NCBI RefSeq assembly: GCF_900100355.1
Contig: NZ_FNFH01000002.1
Coordinates: 496,001 to 560,000 of the forward strand
Reading direction: 5' to 3'
Source of the DNA: Microbulbifer yueqingensis
GTDB taxonomy: Bacteria > Pseudomonadota > Gammaproteobacteria > Pseudomonadales > Cellvibrionaceae
Length of the DNA: 64,000 nucleotides
The notes under the pieces were generated by a model, which worked only from the letters and a program-made list of their open reading frames with translations, searched no databases and was not told the DNA's origin. Made by a program: the position numbers and the translations under genes. Position 1 is the stretch's first letter; the number at the start of each line of letters is the position of its first letter. Below are positions 36,519-46,118 of the stretch, piece after piece.

Positions 36519-37609
36519 ACAATCCTTTCTGGAGCCCGGCGCTGGCGGAACTGGAACCCTATGTTCCGGGCGAGCAGCCGCGCGGCAACCGGCTGATCAA
36601 GCTCAACACCAACGAGAACCCCTACCCGCCGTCCACGCGGGCCATGGAGGCACTGGCCGACCCGCAGCTGGCAGACGCCCTGCGCCGCTACCCGGATCCC
36701 GAGTCCACCGAACTCTGCGCCACCATCGCCGCGCAGGAGGGACTGGCACCGGAACAGGTATTCGTGGGCAATGGCTCGGACGAGGTGCTCGCCCACACCT
36801 TCTACAGTTTTTTCCGCCGGGGCGCGGACGAGCCGCTGCTGTACCCGGAAATCACCTACAGCTTCTATCCGGTCTACTGCCAGTTGTATGGCATTCCGCA
36901 CCGCTCACCGGCACTGCGGGAGGATTTCAGCATTGCGGTGGAAGACTACGCCGGCCCGGCGGCGGGCGTGATCCTGCCCAACCCGAACGCGCCCACCGGC
37001 CGCTACCTGGCGCTGGAGCAGATCGAGCGGCTGCTCGAGCTGCAACCGGAGCGGGTGGTGGCAGTGGACGAGGCCTATATCGAGTTCGGCGGCGAGAGCG
37101 CCGCGGGGCTTATCGGCCGCTACCCCAACCTGCTGGTAATCCGCACCCTGTCCAAGTCCCACGCCCTGGCGGGACTGCGGCTGGGCTATGCGCTGGGGCA
37201 ACCGCACCTGGTCGAGGGACTGCAGCGCACCAAGAACTCGTTCAACTCCTATCCCATCGACAGCATCGCCCAGCGCATGGCGGCGGCCGCCATCGCGGAT
37301 ACCGCGTGGCTGCGCGACACCCGCGAGCGGGTGATCGCCACCCGCGAACGGGTGGCCCGGGAACTCGAGGCGCTGGACTTCGAGGTGGTGCCGTCGATGG
37401 CCAATTTCCTGCTGGCGCGCCCGCGCGCGATCGGCGCCGAGTCCCTGTACCTGCAGCTGAGGGAGCGGCAGATCCTGGTGCGCTATTTCAACAAGCCGCG
37501 CCTCAGTGACTACCTGCGCATCTCCATCGGCACCGACAGCGAAATGGACGCCCTGCTCGCCGCCTGCCGGGAAATTCAGGGGACCGCGGACAATTCACAG
37601 ACGCGCTAA
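36515..37609 (+). CDS. hisC: histidinol-phosphate aminotransferase
   Basis: PLP class I/II aminotransferase of histidine biosynthesis, converting imidazole-acetol phosphate and glutamate to histidinol phosphate. It has 364 residues, the usual length. Marks: KLNTNENPYPPS, FVGNGSDEVL, LPNPNAPTG, VDEAYIEF and the Schiff-base Lys214 in RTLSKSHALAGLRLGY. It starts in an ATGA overlap with the membrane FHA gene. No other his gene is near, so it may be a second copy or serve another aromatic/imidazole amino acid; the specific substrate is inferred. Confidence 0.92.
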   Translation: MNNPFWSPALAELEPYVPGEQPRGNRLIKLNTNENPYPPSTRAMEALADPQLADALRRYPDPESTELCATIAAQEGLAPEQVFVGNGSDEVLAHTFYSFFRRGADEPLLYPEITYSFYPVYCQLYGIPHRSPALREDFSIAVEDYAGPAAGVILPNPNAPTGRYLALEQIERLLELQPERVVAVDEAYIEFGGESAAGLIGRYPNLLVIRTLSKSHALAGLRLGYALGQPHLVEGLQRTKNSFNSYPIDSIAQRMAAAAIADTAWLRDTRERVIATRERVARELEALDFEVVPSMANFLLARPRAIGAESLYLQLRERQILVRYFNKPRLSDYLRISIGTDSEMDALLAACREIQGTADNSQTR

Positions 37610-37653
37610 GCGGAGTACCTATAATGTGCTCTGGAGTCAGCAGTAGGGCGCTT

Positions 37654-38523
37654 ATGTTCTCGAAAAAACTCGCACACCTGTTGCTCGGCGGGATGCTCGC
37701 AGGCGCCGCCGGGCAGGTTCTCGGCGGCCCCGCCGGCGACAATCCCTGGGAGGCGGTGGCGCGCCCGTCTTCCCAGCCCCCCGCCAGTATCGGCACCTAT
37801 ACCAACGGCTGCCTCAGCGGCGCCGAACAGATGCCGTTGCGCGGCGAGGGCTTCCAGCTGGTGCGCACCGGCCGCGACCGCCACTACGGCCACCCGGAGA
37901 CGGTGCGCTTCCTGAAGGATTTCTCTGCCCGGGTGGCCGCGCGCGACCTGGGGCGCCTGCAGATCGGCGACATGTCCATGGCACGTGGCGGCCCCTTCTC
38001 CTATGGCCACCGCAGCCACCAGGTGGGGCTGGATGTGGATATCTGGTATTCCCAGGACTGGCGCGCCGCCGAGCGCCCCCTGAGCGCCTGGGAGCGGGAC
38101 AACATTTCCGCCATCCCCTTGGCAGATGCCGGACAGCATCGCCTGATCCGGGAAAACTGGGACCGGCGGATACCGTCTATCCTGCGGATAGCGGCGGAGG
38201 ACGACCGGGTGGAACGCATCTTTGTCCACCCCACCATCAAGCGCAAAATGTGCAGCCTGGCCGGGTCCGACAACGAGTGGCTGCGCAAGGTGCGTCCCTG
38301 GTGGGGCCACAATTACCATTTCCACGTGCGGTTGGCGTGCCCCCCCGGGGAGACCAACTGCAAGCCGCAAAGGCCGCCCCGCGGTGATCCCTGCGGGCCC
38401 GACCTGGACTGGTGGTTCAGTGAGGAGGCCTACGCCATATTGCGGGCCCCGGAGGAGCCGGCACCGGCAGAGGAACCCCGGCCGCTGCCCGAACAGTGCG
38501 CCCGGGTGCTGGGCGCACCGTAA
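37654..38523 (+). CDS. mepA: penicillin-insensitive murein endopeptidase
   Basis: Periplasmic zinc LAS-type peptidase that cuts D-Ala-meso-DAP crosslinks in peptidoglycan. Signal peptide MFSKKLAHLLLGGMLAGAAG. Zinc and active-site motifs: HRSHQVGLDVDIWY (His and Asp ligands) and HNYHFHVRLACP. About 289 residues, close to E. coli MepA (274). I use the ATG at 37654, which gives a clean signal peptide and has TAGGG upstream; an ATG at 37624 with GGAG upstream is a real alternative. Cysteines near the C-terminus (CPPGETNC, DPCGPD) resemble those of E. coli MepA. Confidence 0.93.
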   Translation: MFSKKLAHLLLGGMLAGAAGQVLGGPAGDNPWEAVARPSSQPPASIGTYTNGCLSGAEQMPLRGEGFQLVRTGRDRHYGHPETVRFLKDFSARVAARDLGRLQIGDMSMARGGPFSYGHRSHQVGLDVDIWYSQDWRAAERPLSAWERDNISAIPLADAGQHRLIRENWDRRIPSILRIAAEDDRVERIFVHPTIKRKMCSLAGSDNEWLRKVRPWWGHNYHFHVRLACPPGETNCKPQRPPRGDPCGPDLDWWFSEEAYAILRAPEEPAPAEEPRPLPEQCARVLGAP

Positions 38524-38582
38524 GCGACCCGAAACAGACGTAGCAGTACCAGAGGCGACAGCCAGATACAGGGAATAACACC

Positions 38583-39575
38583 ATGATCAATACCCTGCTA
38601 ATTTGCGGCGGCGGCGGCAGTGAACACGAGGTGTCACTGCGCACGGCGGATTTTATCGAGCGCCACCTGGAGCCCTGCGACGATATCGACCTGATGCGGG
38701 TGGAAATGGACGGCCGCGGCCGGCTGCGCGACAGCGAGGGCACCACCTGGCACCTGGGGCAGGACCGTCGCCTGCGCAGTGGCGACGACGAGCGGGAAAT
38801 CCATTACGTGGTCCCGGCCATCCATGGCTACCCGGGCGAGACCGGCGACCTGCAGTCGCTGCTGGAACTCTACGGCATCCCCTACTTCGGCTGCGGACCG
38901 GAAGCCAGCAAAATCTGCTTCAACAAAATCAGCACAAAGCTGTGGCTCTCCGCGTTGGGCATCGACAACACGCCGTACCAGTTCCTGTGCAGCAACGAAT
39001 CCGAGGAAACCTCCAAGGCTTCCATGGCACTGGAGGAGTGGGGCGAGATCTTCATCAAGGCGTCCAACCAAGGCTCTTCGGTGGGCTGCTACAAGGTCAC
39101 CAGCGCAGAGGAGCTCCCCGCCGCCCTGGAGCAGGCATTCGAGCTGTCGCCCTATGTGCTGGCGGAGAAATCCCTGCGCGTGCGCGAACTGGAGGTGGCG
39201 GCCTACACCTACGACGGCATGCTGGTAATCACCCCGCCCGGCGAAGTGTGCGCGCCCTCGGATACTTTCTACAGCTACGAGGAGAAGTACAACGAGGGCA
39301 GCCGCGCCGTGACCCACGTGGAGGCAGAGGGACTGAGCGAGGCACAGCTGGGGTGGATCCACGAGGCGTCGCGCAAGGCCTTTATCGGCCTGCAACTGAA
39401 GGACCTGTCGCGCATCGATTTTTTCCTCACCGACGACGGCGAGATATACCTCAACGAGGTGAATACCTTCCCGGGGATGACGCCGATTTCCATGTTCCCG
39501 AAAATGATGGAAAACGCCGGACACGACTTCGGCGCCTATCTCAGCAACCGGATCCGGGCCGCGGTGAAAAGCTAA
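38583..39575 (+). CDS. D-alanine--D-alanine ligase family protein
   Basis: A 330-residue ATP-grasp ligase. Marks: GGGGSEHEVSLRTADFIE at the N-terminus, PAIHGYPGETGDLQSLLEL, the grasp loop FIKASNQGSSVGC, EVAAYTYDG and the metal site DFFLTDDGEIYLNEVNTFPG. The house-keeping ddl of this group usually sits in the division/cell-wall cluster with murC and ftsQ, so this would be a second copy (Ddl2-like). It follows mepA by 59 bases, linking it to peptidoglycan turnover. D-Ala or another D-amino acid or 2-hydroxy acid may be the second substrate. Confidence 0.88.
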   Translation: MINTLLICGGGGSEHEVSLRTADFIERHLEPCDDIDLMRVEMDGRGRLRDSEGTTWHLGQDRRLRSGDDEREIHYVVPAIHGYPGETGDLQSLLELYGIPYFGCGPEASKICFNKISTKLWLSALGIDNTPYQFLCSNESEETSKASMALEEWGEIFIKASNQGSSVGCYKVTSAEELPAALEQAFELSPYVLAEKSLRVRELEVAAYTYDGMLVITPPGEVCAPSDTFYSYEEKYNEGSRAVTHVEAEGLSEAQLGWIHEASRKAFIGLQLKDLSRIDFFLTDDGEIYLNEVNTFPGMTPISMFPKMMENAGHDFGAYLSNRIRAAVKS

Positions 39576-39743
39576 AGCCCTGCCATTGGGGCCGCACTGC
39601 CACCTGCGCACCCGGCATCAGATGCCGGCCCATCAGTATGATGACAGCGGGAATGAGTCGGCGCCGGATAAATAAGGCCTGCGGCCTGCCGGGATAGACT
39701 TATTTCGGCTGTCCCCACCGATGGAACCATCCTCTAACATTTG

Positions 39744-39772
39744 CCGTCATCCCGGCGCAGGCCGGGATCCAG
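39744..39772. repeat. REP-like palindromic unit
   Basis: CCGTCATCCCGGCGCAGGCC (from 39744, running on to GGGATCCAG) belongs to the same element family as the pair at 31993-32126. It lies between the convergent ddl-like and HNH genes. Confidence 0.65.
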
Positions 39773-39835
39773 TTCATGGGACCCGCCGCCGAAGCGGGCA
39801 CCGGGGAAATGGGGCGCCGAGCGCGGCCGCTGGAG

Positions 39836-40414
39836 TTAAACCAGCCAGCCCTCCCTGCGGCCGCTGGAAAACTGCCCACGCAGGAATTCCATCTGGTCGC
39901 CGCGAATCCGCTCGCTGTTAATCAGCGCCAGGTACTCGGCGGCATTGGGACAGAACGGCAGCGCCAGCAGGTCCATGTCGAGGTCCTGCAGCAGGCGGTT
40001 GCCCTTGTGCTGGTTGCAGCGGCGACAGGCAGTGACCACGTTCTCCCACACGTCCCTTCCCCCGCGGGAGACCGGGTGCACGTGGTCGCGGGTGAGTTCC
40101 GAAGTGCGAAACCCGCTGCCACAGTAGAGGCAGGTATGGCGGTCGCGGAAAAACAGCGCGCGGTTGGTAAGCGGCGGACGCCGGCGCGGGCGCGCCATAC
40201 GCTCCCCCCCACAGGCGATAATCGCCGCCAGGTCCAGGCTCGAGCGCTCGCCGTGGCAGTTGATGCCCCCGTGTACCCGCTGCACCACGCCGCCCAGCGA
40301 CCAGGTGACCAGCTCGCGCACATACAGGCAGGCGGCCTCCTGCCAGTTCAGCCACTCCAGGGGCTGGCCCGCCAGGTTGAGACGCAGGATCCTCGCTTCC
40401 ATCGTCGCTTCCAT
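39836..40414 (-). CDS. HNH endonuclease
   Basis: A 192-residue HNH-family nuclease: zinc cysteines CLYCG and CRRCN around the HNH core TRDHVHPVSRGGRDVWENVV and CNQHKGNR. The N-terminus MEATMEARILRLNLAGQPLE is typical of the stand-alone bacterial HNH protein found widely as a chromosomal gene. GGGGGAG is five bases before the ATG at 40414, which decides this start over an in-frame GTG at 40420. The gene is not inside a phage or a restriction locus, so its target is unknown. Confidence 0.92.
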   Translation of the reverse strand: MEATMEARILRLNLAGQPLEWLNWQEAACLYVRELVTWSLGGVVQRVHGGINCHGERSSLDLAAIIACGGERMARPRRRPPLTNRALFFRDRHTCLYCGSGFRTSELTRDHVHPVSRGGRDVWENVVTACRRCNQHKGNRLLQDLDMDLLALPFCPNAAEYLALINSERIRGDQMEFLRGQFSSGRREGWLV

Positions 40415-40510
40415 TGTCACTCCCCCTGTTTATATTCCGACAATAAACCGCTTGCAGCCAGCGCAGGGCAACACCTGTTGGCGGCGGAAACCTCAAGTTG
40501 CAGAGAACAA

Positions 40511-40540
40511 AAAGCCCCGCGGGAAAACCGGCGGGGCTTT
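40511..40540 (-). terminator. terminator-like hairpin
   Basis: AAAGCCCCGC (40511-40520) and GCGGGGCTTT (40531-40540) form a perfect 10-bp stem. On the minus strand CTTTTTGTTC follows, so it would work leftward, although no minus-strand gene is seen to its right. It lies upstream of the HNH start. Confidence 0.65.
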
Positions 40541-40750
40541 GGCAGAAAATTGGCAGCGAGGGGGAGAGCGCCCGCCGCAAGCATGCAGGCAAAAGGGGTG
40601 GCGGACGTTTCTGGCGCTGAATTACTGAATGCTTCACCCTCCGCCGGCCGCATTAAAATATGGCCGGTTCGTTGAGATTAAAGCGGAATATTGTTTCAAT
40701 TTCCAGACGGTGCATGCAGGAGGGGAAAAGCGCGACACAGCGCGGCTTTT

Positions 40751-40778
40751 ACCTGAGACGACCTACCTGAGACGACCT
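40751..40778 (+). repeat. 14-bp perfect tandem duplication
   Basis: ACCTGAGACGACCT occurs twice back to back (40751-40764 and 40765-40778). Confidence 0.85.
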
Positions 40779-41004
40779 GCGGCTTTGACGGTGTCATTGC
40801 TACGGGAAATTTCCGGCCGCGCATGTAAAAACACCGCCCAGGCTTCCGGCCCGGACGGTGCGTCTCACAGGATGGTGCCCGATTCCCTGGGCGAGCGGCT
40901 CACCTTTCCGTGTTCCCTTGCCGCTGTGGTCAGTCCCTTTCGCGTCCTTGCAATTACATTATGGACAGGGGGGGAATTTTTAACAGGGGAAATCGGCTGA
41001 AATT

Positions 41005-41039
41005 CTTGTGCGAGATATCTCACAAGAGTGAGAGATATC
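41005..41039. promoter_or_regulatory. nested palindromes upstream of the PQQ-type dehydrogenase
   Basis: CTTGTG (41005-41010) and CACAAG (41021-41026) flank the perfect palindrome GAGATATCTC (41012-41021, sharing one base), with one extra C. GAGATATC recurs at 41032-41039, giving a second possible pairing. This looks like an operator or a switchable mRNA hairpin, 135 bases before the start. Confidence 0.45.
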
Positions 41040-41173
41040 GCACCTGGAACAGGATAAGAGAGAGGCCGGGCGCCCGGGGACAGGCAGGGGTTCGAAGGAG
41101 CGACCCACTGCGTACTGGCTTGCACATTACTTTATTACAACAAATTACAATATCAAGAAAAGGAATAACCAAC

Positions 41174-42691
41174 TTGTTGAAATACGCGCTAACTTTTCTC
41201 GCGGCTGTGGGCCTCGGGCTCGTTGCCCTGGTGATCCTCACCCCCGGCGTGGACATTCCGTGGAAACAACTGACCGGCGGCGCCGACACTGACCCGGAAA
41301 CCGTCGACCGCCAGTTGCGCGCGGCGGAAGGCTACCGGGTGGAGCTCTTTGCCAGCGACCTGCCCAATGCGCGCTGGCTGGCGGTGACCCGCAGCGGCGA
41401 CCTGGTAGTGTCGCAGCCGAAGAGTGGCCAGGTAACCCTGGTCAGGGCGGACCGGGACGGCGATGGCAGCAGTGACGACCGCCGCGTGCTGATCGATGGC
41501 CTGACCCGCCCCCATGGGCTGGTACTGCATGAAGACTGGCTGTATATCGCCGAGAGCGACGCCATCGGGCGGGTGGCCTTCGACCACTCCGACGGCCGCC
41601 TGGCGGGGAGCTACCAGCGCATCGTCACCGGCCTCGCCGACCGGGGCAACCACTGGACCAAGACCATCGGCATGGGACCCGACGGCTGGCTCTACCTGAG
41701 CAGCGGCTCCAGCTGCAACGTGTGCGAGGAGGAAAACCAGCGGCGCGCCACAATCATGCGGCTGCGGCCCGACGGCAGCGACCTGCAGGTTTTCGCCACC
41801 GGCCTGCGCAACAGCGTGGGTTTCGACTGGTCGCCAAAAGACGGCGGCCTCTACGCCACCGATAACGGTCGCGACTGGCTGGGCGACGACTTCCCTCCCG
41901 ACGAACTCAATCTGGTGGAGCAAGGCGTCTTCTATGGCTGGCCCTATGCCAACGGCGACCGGGTACCAGACCCGGACCTGGGGGCTGATGCCGGTCCCGA
42001 GATCCAGGCCAGGATCGCCAGCTCCCGCCCGCCGGCGCACAAGTTCGCCGCCCACAATGCCCCGCTCGGCATCCGCTTCCTGCGCAGCCCCGGGCAATTG
42101 CCCGCGTACCGGGACGCGGCGCTGGTGGCCCTGCACGGTTCCTGGAACCGCTCGGTGAAGGACGGCTACAAGGTGGTGTCGCTGCACTGGGACGACAGCG
42201 GTGCGATCAGCCAGCGGGACTTCCTCTGGGGATTCCTGGGGCCGGAGCGTGAAGAGGTTTACGGCCGGCCTGTGGCCATCGCCGAGGATGCCGCTGGCAA
42301 CATCTATGTCTCGGATGACTATGCCGGCGCAGTCTACCGGGTGAGCCGGGGTGAACAGGCGCAACCTGCGGCCGTCACCGGGCGCTCATCGCCGCTGAAA
42401 GCGCCGCACAAGCCGGTGGCGATCGACAGCGACGCTGCCCGGCGCGGCGAGGAAATCTACCAGCGCCACAATTGCGGGGAATGCCACGCCGAACAGGTGG
42501 TACTGGAAGGACTCTCCGAGAAATACACGCTGCGATCGCTGGCCGACTATTTCGACGCCCCCACACCACCCATGCCCGACTACGGCTTCAGTCGCCCGCA
42601 GAAGCGCGCCCTCGCCCACTACCTCCTGTCGCGCGAACAGGAGCTGGTATCGCCCCTTCCCGGCGATGCCCCGGAACCGGATGGCGACTGA
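41174..42691 (+). CDS. PQQ-dependent sugar dehydrogenase-like protein with C-terminal cytochrome c
   Basis: A 505-residue protein of the glucose/sorbosone dehydrogenase beta-propeller family with one N-terminal hydrophobic anchor (LTFLAAVGLGLVALVIL), then propeller motifs such as GLTRPHGLVLHEDWLYIAES, MGPDGWLYLSSGS, GRDWLGDDFPPDELN and LVALHGSWNRS, and a C-terminal single-heme domain with CGECH in RHNCGECHAE. The heme domain would take electrons from the sugar or aldose oxidation site. There is no ATG: the TTG at 41174, nine bases after AAAAGGAA, is the best start. Substrate and cofactor are inferred from the family. Confidence 0.88.
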   Translation: MLKYALTFLAAVGLGLVALVILTPGVDIPWKQLTGGADTDPETVDRQLRAAEGYRVELFASDLPNARWLAVTRSGDLVVSQPKSGQVTLVRADRDGDGSSDDRRVLIDGLTRPHGLVLHEDWLYIAESDAIGRVAFDHSDGRLAGSYQRIVTGLADRGNHWTKTIGMGPDGWLYLSSGSSCNVCEEENQRRATIMRLRPDGSDLQVFATGLRNSVGFDWSPKDGGLYATDNGRDWLGDDFPPDELNLVEQGVFYGWPYANGDRVPDPDLGADAGPEIQARIASSRPPAHKFAAHNAPLGIRFLRSPGQLPAYRDAALVALHGSWNRSVKDGYKVVSLHWDDSGAISQRDFLWGFLGPEREEVYGRPVAIAEDAAGNIYVSDDYAGAVYRVSRGEQAQPAAVTGRSSPLKAPHKPVAIDSDAARRGEEIYQRHNCGECHAEQVVLEGLSEKYTLRSLADYFDAPTPPMPDYGFSRPQKRALAHYLLSREQELVSPLPGDAPEPDGD

Positions 42692-42775
42692 GCGGCTGGC
42701 GGCGAGATTGACCATATGGGCGCCAGCGGCTAAGGTTGCCGCGGCGCAATATACCCCGGGCTGAGGCACAGGCTT

Positions 42776-43051
42776 ATGGCAGAGAAAGAGAAACCGGCAA
42801 CTTTTGAACAGGCACTGGAAGAGCTGGAACAGCTCGTTGAACGCCTCGAGGGTGGTGACCTGCCGCTGGAGGACGCTCTGGCTGACTTCGAGCGCGGGGT
42901 GAAGCTGACCCGCGAATGCCAGCAGAAACTCGCCAGCGCCGAGCAGAAGGTGAAAGTCCTGATGGAGGAAGGTGGCGAGGTGCGCGAACAGCCCTTCGAT
43001 ATCGACGATCCCGCCGGCCCCGCCGTGGGCGATCGCGGGGACGACGCCTGA
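42776..43051 (+). CDS. xseB: exodeoxyribonuclease VII small subunit
   Basis: A 91-residue helical protein with FEQALEELEQLVERLEGGDL and LEDALADFERGVKLTREC, the XseB pattern. With XseA it forms an exonuclease that degrades single-stranded DNA from both ends. The acidic tail is usual. Its TGA at 43049-43051 directly abuts the GTG of ispA, so the two are coupled, as in many gammaproteobacteria. Confidence 0.95.
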   Translation: MAEKEKPATFEQALEELEQLVERLEGGDLPLEDALADFERGVKLTRECQQKLASAEQKVKVLMEEGGEVREQPFDIDDPAGPAVGDRGDDA

Positions 43052-43963
43052 GTGGCCACTACCGCTGGGTCCACCCCCAGTCTGCAGTCGTTCCTGCAAC
43101 AGTGTGCCGCACGCGTCGAGGCGCGCCTGCAGGCAGCCCTCACCGGCGCGGCCCCGGGTGCGGAGCTCCTGCAGGAGGCCATGCGCTATGCCGCGCTCGG
43201 GCCGGGCAAGCGCCTGCGCCCAGCCCTCGTCTACGCCAGCGCTGCGGCAATCACCACTGGAGATACCCGCCCGGCACTATGCGATGACGCCGCGGCAGCG
43301 CTGGAATGCATCCACGCCTACTCCCTGGTGCACGACGACCTGCCCGCCATGGACGACGACGACCTGCGCCGCGGGCGCCCCACCTGCCATATCCAGTTTG
43401 ACGAGGCCACCGCGATACTGGCCGGCGACGCCCTGCAGACGCGCGCGTTCGAGCTGCTGCTGCAGAGCGACGCGGAACCACGGCTGAAGCTGTCCCTGCT
43501 CACTGAACTGGCCCGGGCCTCCGGCGCCGAGGGAATGGTGGCCGGCCAGGCCATCGACCTGGCGGCGGTCAACCGCCAGCCCGACCTCTCCCGGCTGGAG
43601 ACCATGCACCGCCTCAAGACCGGCGCCCTGATTCGCGCCAGCGCGCGTATGGGCGCCCTGGCAGCCGACGCGACTTCCCAGCAGCTGGATGCCGTCAGCG
43701 GCTATGCCGGCGCCATCGGCCTCGCCTTCCAGGTGCAGGACGACATACTCGACGTGACTGCCGACACCGCCACCCTGGGCAAGACCCAGGGAGCCGATGC
43801 GGCCCGCAACAAGCCCACCTATGTCTCGCTGCTGGGACTGGAAGGCGCACGGGACAAGCTGGCCGCCCTGCACCGGGAGGCACTCGAATACCTGGATCCG
43901 CTGCAGGGTGACTGTCGCCTGCTGCAACAGCTGGCCGACTATATTGTCGAGCGAGGTCACTGA
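43052..43963 (+). CDS. ispA: farnesyl diphosphate synthase / geranyltranstransferase
   Basis: A 303-residue prenyltransferase making farnesyl diphosphate from isopentenyl and dimethylallyl diphosphate. First aspartate-rich region YSLVHDDLPAMDDDDLRRG (contains DDxxxxD), second region QVQDDILD, plus GKRLRPALVY, MVAGQAIDL and DAARNKPTYVSLLG. It starts with GTG directly after xseB. With dxs downstream it links the MEP pathway and chain elongation. Confidence 0.96.
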   Translation: MATTAGSTPSLQSFLQQCAARVEARLQAALTGAAPGAELLQEAMRYAALGPGKRLRPALVYASAAAITTGDTRPALCDDAAAALECIHAYSLVHDDLPAMDDDDLRRGRPTCHIQFDEATAILAGDALQTRAFELLLQSDAEPRLKLSLLTELARASGAEGMVAGQAIDLAAVNRQPDLSRLETMHRLKTGALIRASARMGALAADATSQQLDAVSGYAGAIGLAFQVQDDILDVTADTATLGKTQGADAARNKPTYVSLLGLEGARDKLAALHREALEYLDPLQGDCRLLQQLADYIVERGH

Positions 43964-44137
43964 CCGGCCCGTCGACTCCGGGCGCGGGCGCCGCCCCGCC
44001 ATTCGGGATGCAATCTGCCCCCCACAGGCATACAATCCCCTGTTCGAATCGGTTGCAATTGATACCATGGTTGAGTGCCCGCTTGCGGCGGGTTGCCCCC
44101 GGCGACAGCGCCCCATGGTCGAGTTACAGGACACTCG

Positions 44138-46063
44138 ATGTTCGACGAAATCCCGCGTACCCGCCCCCATACCCCGCTGCTTGACGCCGTAGACGAGCCG
44201 GCGCAACTGCGCGCGCTGGACGAGCGCCAGCTGCCGGAGCTCGCCAGCCAGCTGCGCGAGTACCTGCTGTACTGTGTCGGCCAGACCGGCGGCCACTTCG
44301 GCGCCGGCCTGGGCGTGGTCGAACTGACCATTGCCCTGCACTACATCTACAACACGCCCGACGACCGGCTGGTGTGGGACGTGGGGCACCAGACCTATCC
44401 GCACAAGATCCTCACCGGTCGGCGCGAGCAGATGCTCACCATGCGCCAGGAGGGTGGCCTGTCGGGTTTCCCCAAGCGCAGCGAGAGCCCCTACGACACC
44501 TTCGGTGTCGGTCACTCCAGCACCTCCATCAGCGCCGCGCTGGGCATGGCGCTCGGCTCCCCGGACGAGCGCAAGGTGGTAGCGGTGATCGGCGACGGCG
44601 CCATGACCGCGGGCATGGCCTTCGAGGCCCTGAACCACGCCGCCCATACCGGCCGGGACATGCTGGTGGTACTGAACGACAACCGCATGTCCATCTCGAA
44701 GAATGTCGGCGGACTGGCAACCTACTTCGCGCGCATCCTGGCCAGCAAGACCTACCTGAGCATGCGCGAGGGCAGCCGCAAGATACTGTCGAAGATTCCC
44801 AAGGCCTGGCAGCTCGCCCGGCGCACCGAGGAGCACGTCAAGGGCATGATCACCCCCGGCACCCTGTTTGAGGAGCTGGGTTTCAATTACGTGGGCCCGG
44901 TCGACGGCCACAATATGCACGACCTGGTGCACACCCTGCGCAACCTGCGCGGCCAGCGCGGCCCGCAGCTGCTGCACGTGGTCACCACCAAGGGCAAGGG
45001 CTTCGGCCCGGCCGAGGAAGACCCCGTTGGCTACCACGCCCTCAACAAGCTGGAGCCCGAGCCCCGGGTGCAGGTTGCGGTCACCAATGGAGGGAAAGGC
45101 GAGGCCAAGCCGCCCAAGTACCAGGAGGTATTCGGCCAGTGGCTTTGCGATATGGCGGAGCATGACGAGAAACTGATCGGCATCACCCCGGCGATGTGCG
45201 AGGGCTCCGGTATGGTGGAATTCGCCGAGCGCTTCCCCGAGCGTTTCCACGACGTGGCCATCGCCGAGCAGCACGCGGTGACACTGGCCGCGGGCCTGGC
45301 CTGCGAGGGGCAGAAGCCGGTGGTTGCCATCTACTCTACCTTCCTGCAACGGGGCTACGACCAGCTGGTGCACGACGTGGCAATCCAGGACCTGGATGTC
45401 ACCTTCGCCATCGACCGCGCCGGCCTGGTGGGCGAAGACGGCCCTACCCACGCCGGCAGCTTCGACCTCACATTCATGCGCTGCCTGCCCAACATGGTAA
45501 TAGCCGCCCCCAGCGACGAGAACGAGTGCCGGCAGCTGCTGTACACCGCCTACCGGCACCAGGGGCCCGCCGCAGTGCGCTATCCGCGCGGCACCGGTCC
45601 GGGCACGGCGATCGAGGAAGAAATGCGCGCATTGCCGGTCGGCCGCGGTCGCCGCGTCCGCGCCGGCCGCCGCGTGGCCATCCTCAATTTTGGTACCCTG
45701 CTGACGCCGGCAATGGAAGCCGCGGCGCAGGTGGATGCCACCGTGGCCGACATGCGCTGGGTTAAGCCCCTGGACGAGTCGCTGATCGACGAGCTGGCAG
45801 CCGAGCACGACCTGCTGGTGACCATCGAGGAAAACACCGTGGCCGGCGGAGCCGGCAGCGCCGTGGCCGAATACCTGAACAACCGCGGCACCCTGGTGCC
45901 CCTGGTGCAGCTGGGCCTGCCAGACCGCACCATCGAGCACGGCAAGCACGGCGACCTGCTGGCCGCGGTAGGCCTGGATGCGGCCGGCATGGAAGCGGAG
46001 ATTCGCCGCCGGCTGGAACAGCTCGACCAGAAGAACCCCAGGGGCCAGGCTGCCGCCTTCTGA
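44138..46063 (+). CDS. dxs: 1-deoxy-D-xylulose-5-phosphate synthase
   Basis: Thiamine-diphosphate enzyme joining pyruvate and glyceraldehyde-3-phosphate, the first step of the MEP isoprenoid pathway. It has 641 residues. Marks: [36 protein letters not shown], the ThDP motif [17 protein letters not shown]...LNDN, and the transketolase part ([30 protein letters not shown]). I chose the ATG at 44138 ([10 protein letters not shown]) with AGGA upstream; the frame is open from 44075. Third gene of xseB-ispA-dxs. Confidence 0.97.
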   Translation: MFDEIPRTRPHTPLLDAVDEPAQLRALDERQLPELASQLREYLLYCVGQTGGHFGAGLGVVELTIALHYIYNTPDDRLVWDVGHQTYPHKILTGRREQMLTMRQEGGLSGFPKRSESPYDTFGVGHSSTSISAALGMALGSPDERKVVAVIGDGAMTAGMAFEALNHAAHTGRDMLVVLNDNRMSISKNVGGLATYFARILASKTYLSMREGSRKILSKIPKAWQLARRTEEHVKGMITPGTLFEELGFNYVGPVDGHNMHDLVHTLRNLRGQRGPQLLHVVTTKGKGFGPAEEDPVGYHALNKLEPEPRVQVAVTNGGKGEAKPPKYQEVFGQWLCDMAEHDEKLIGITPAMCEGSGMVEFAERFPERFHDVAIAEQHAVTLAAGLACEGQKPVVAIYSTFLQRGYDQLVHDVAIQDLDVTFAIDRAGLVGEDGPTHAGSFDLTFMRCLPNMVIAAPSDENECRQLLYTAYRHQGPAAVRYPRGTGPGTAIEEEMRALPVGRGRRVRAGRRVAILNFGTLLTPAMEAAAQVDATVADMRWVKPLDESLIDELAAEHDLLVTIEENTVAGGAGSAVAEYLNNRGTLVPLVQLGLPDRTIEHGKHGDLLAAVGLDAAGMEAEIRRRLEQLDQKNPRGQAAAF

Positions 46064-46118
46064 CTCCTGCCAGCACAAGAATAATCAGCACAGACCGCCA
46101 GTTCCGAACGAGGTACCC

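Larger units (their letters stand above)
40415..41173. other. long intergenic region with hairpins and short repeats
   Basis: 759 bases between the divergent HNH and sugar dehydrogenase genes. It contains a terminator-like hairpin, a 14-bp tandem duplication and nested palindromes (all entered separately). The plus frame of the dehydrogenase is open from 40910, but its translation before 41174 is not protein-like. Confidence 0.55.

Noticed and set aside
39836..40414. HNH gene as a sign of a phage or homing element
   Set aside because: No integrase, terminase, repeat borders or split host gene nearby; the protein is of the stand-alone chromosomal type.
41005..41026. CRP/Vfr-type site before the PQQ dehydrogenase
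   Set aside because: TGTG and CACA halves are present but the spacing is two bases too long for TGTGA-N6-TCACA.
43277..46078. Minus-strand open frame of 933 codons opposite ispA and dxs
   Set aside because: An antisense shadow of high-GC genes; ispA and dxs on the plus strand are certain.
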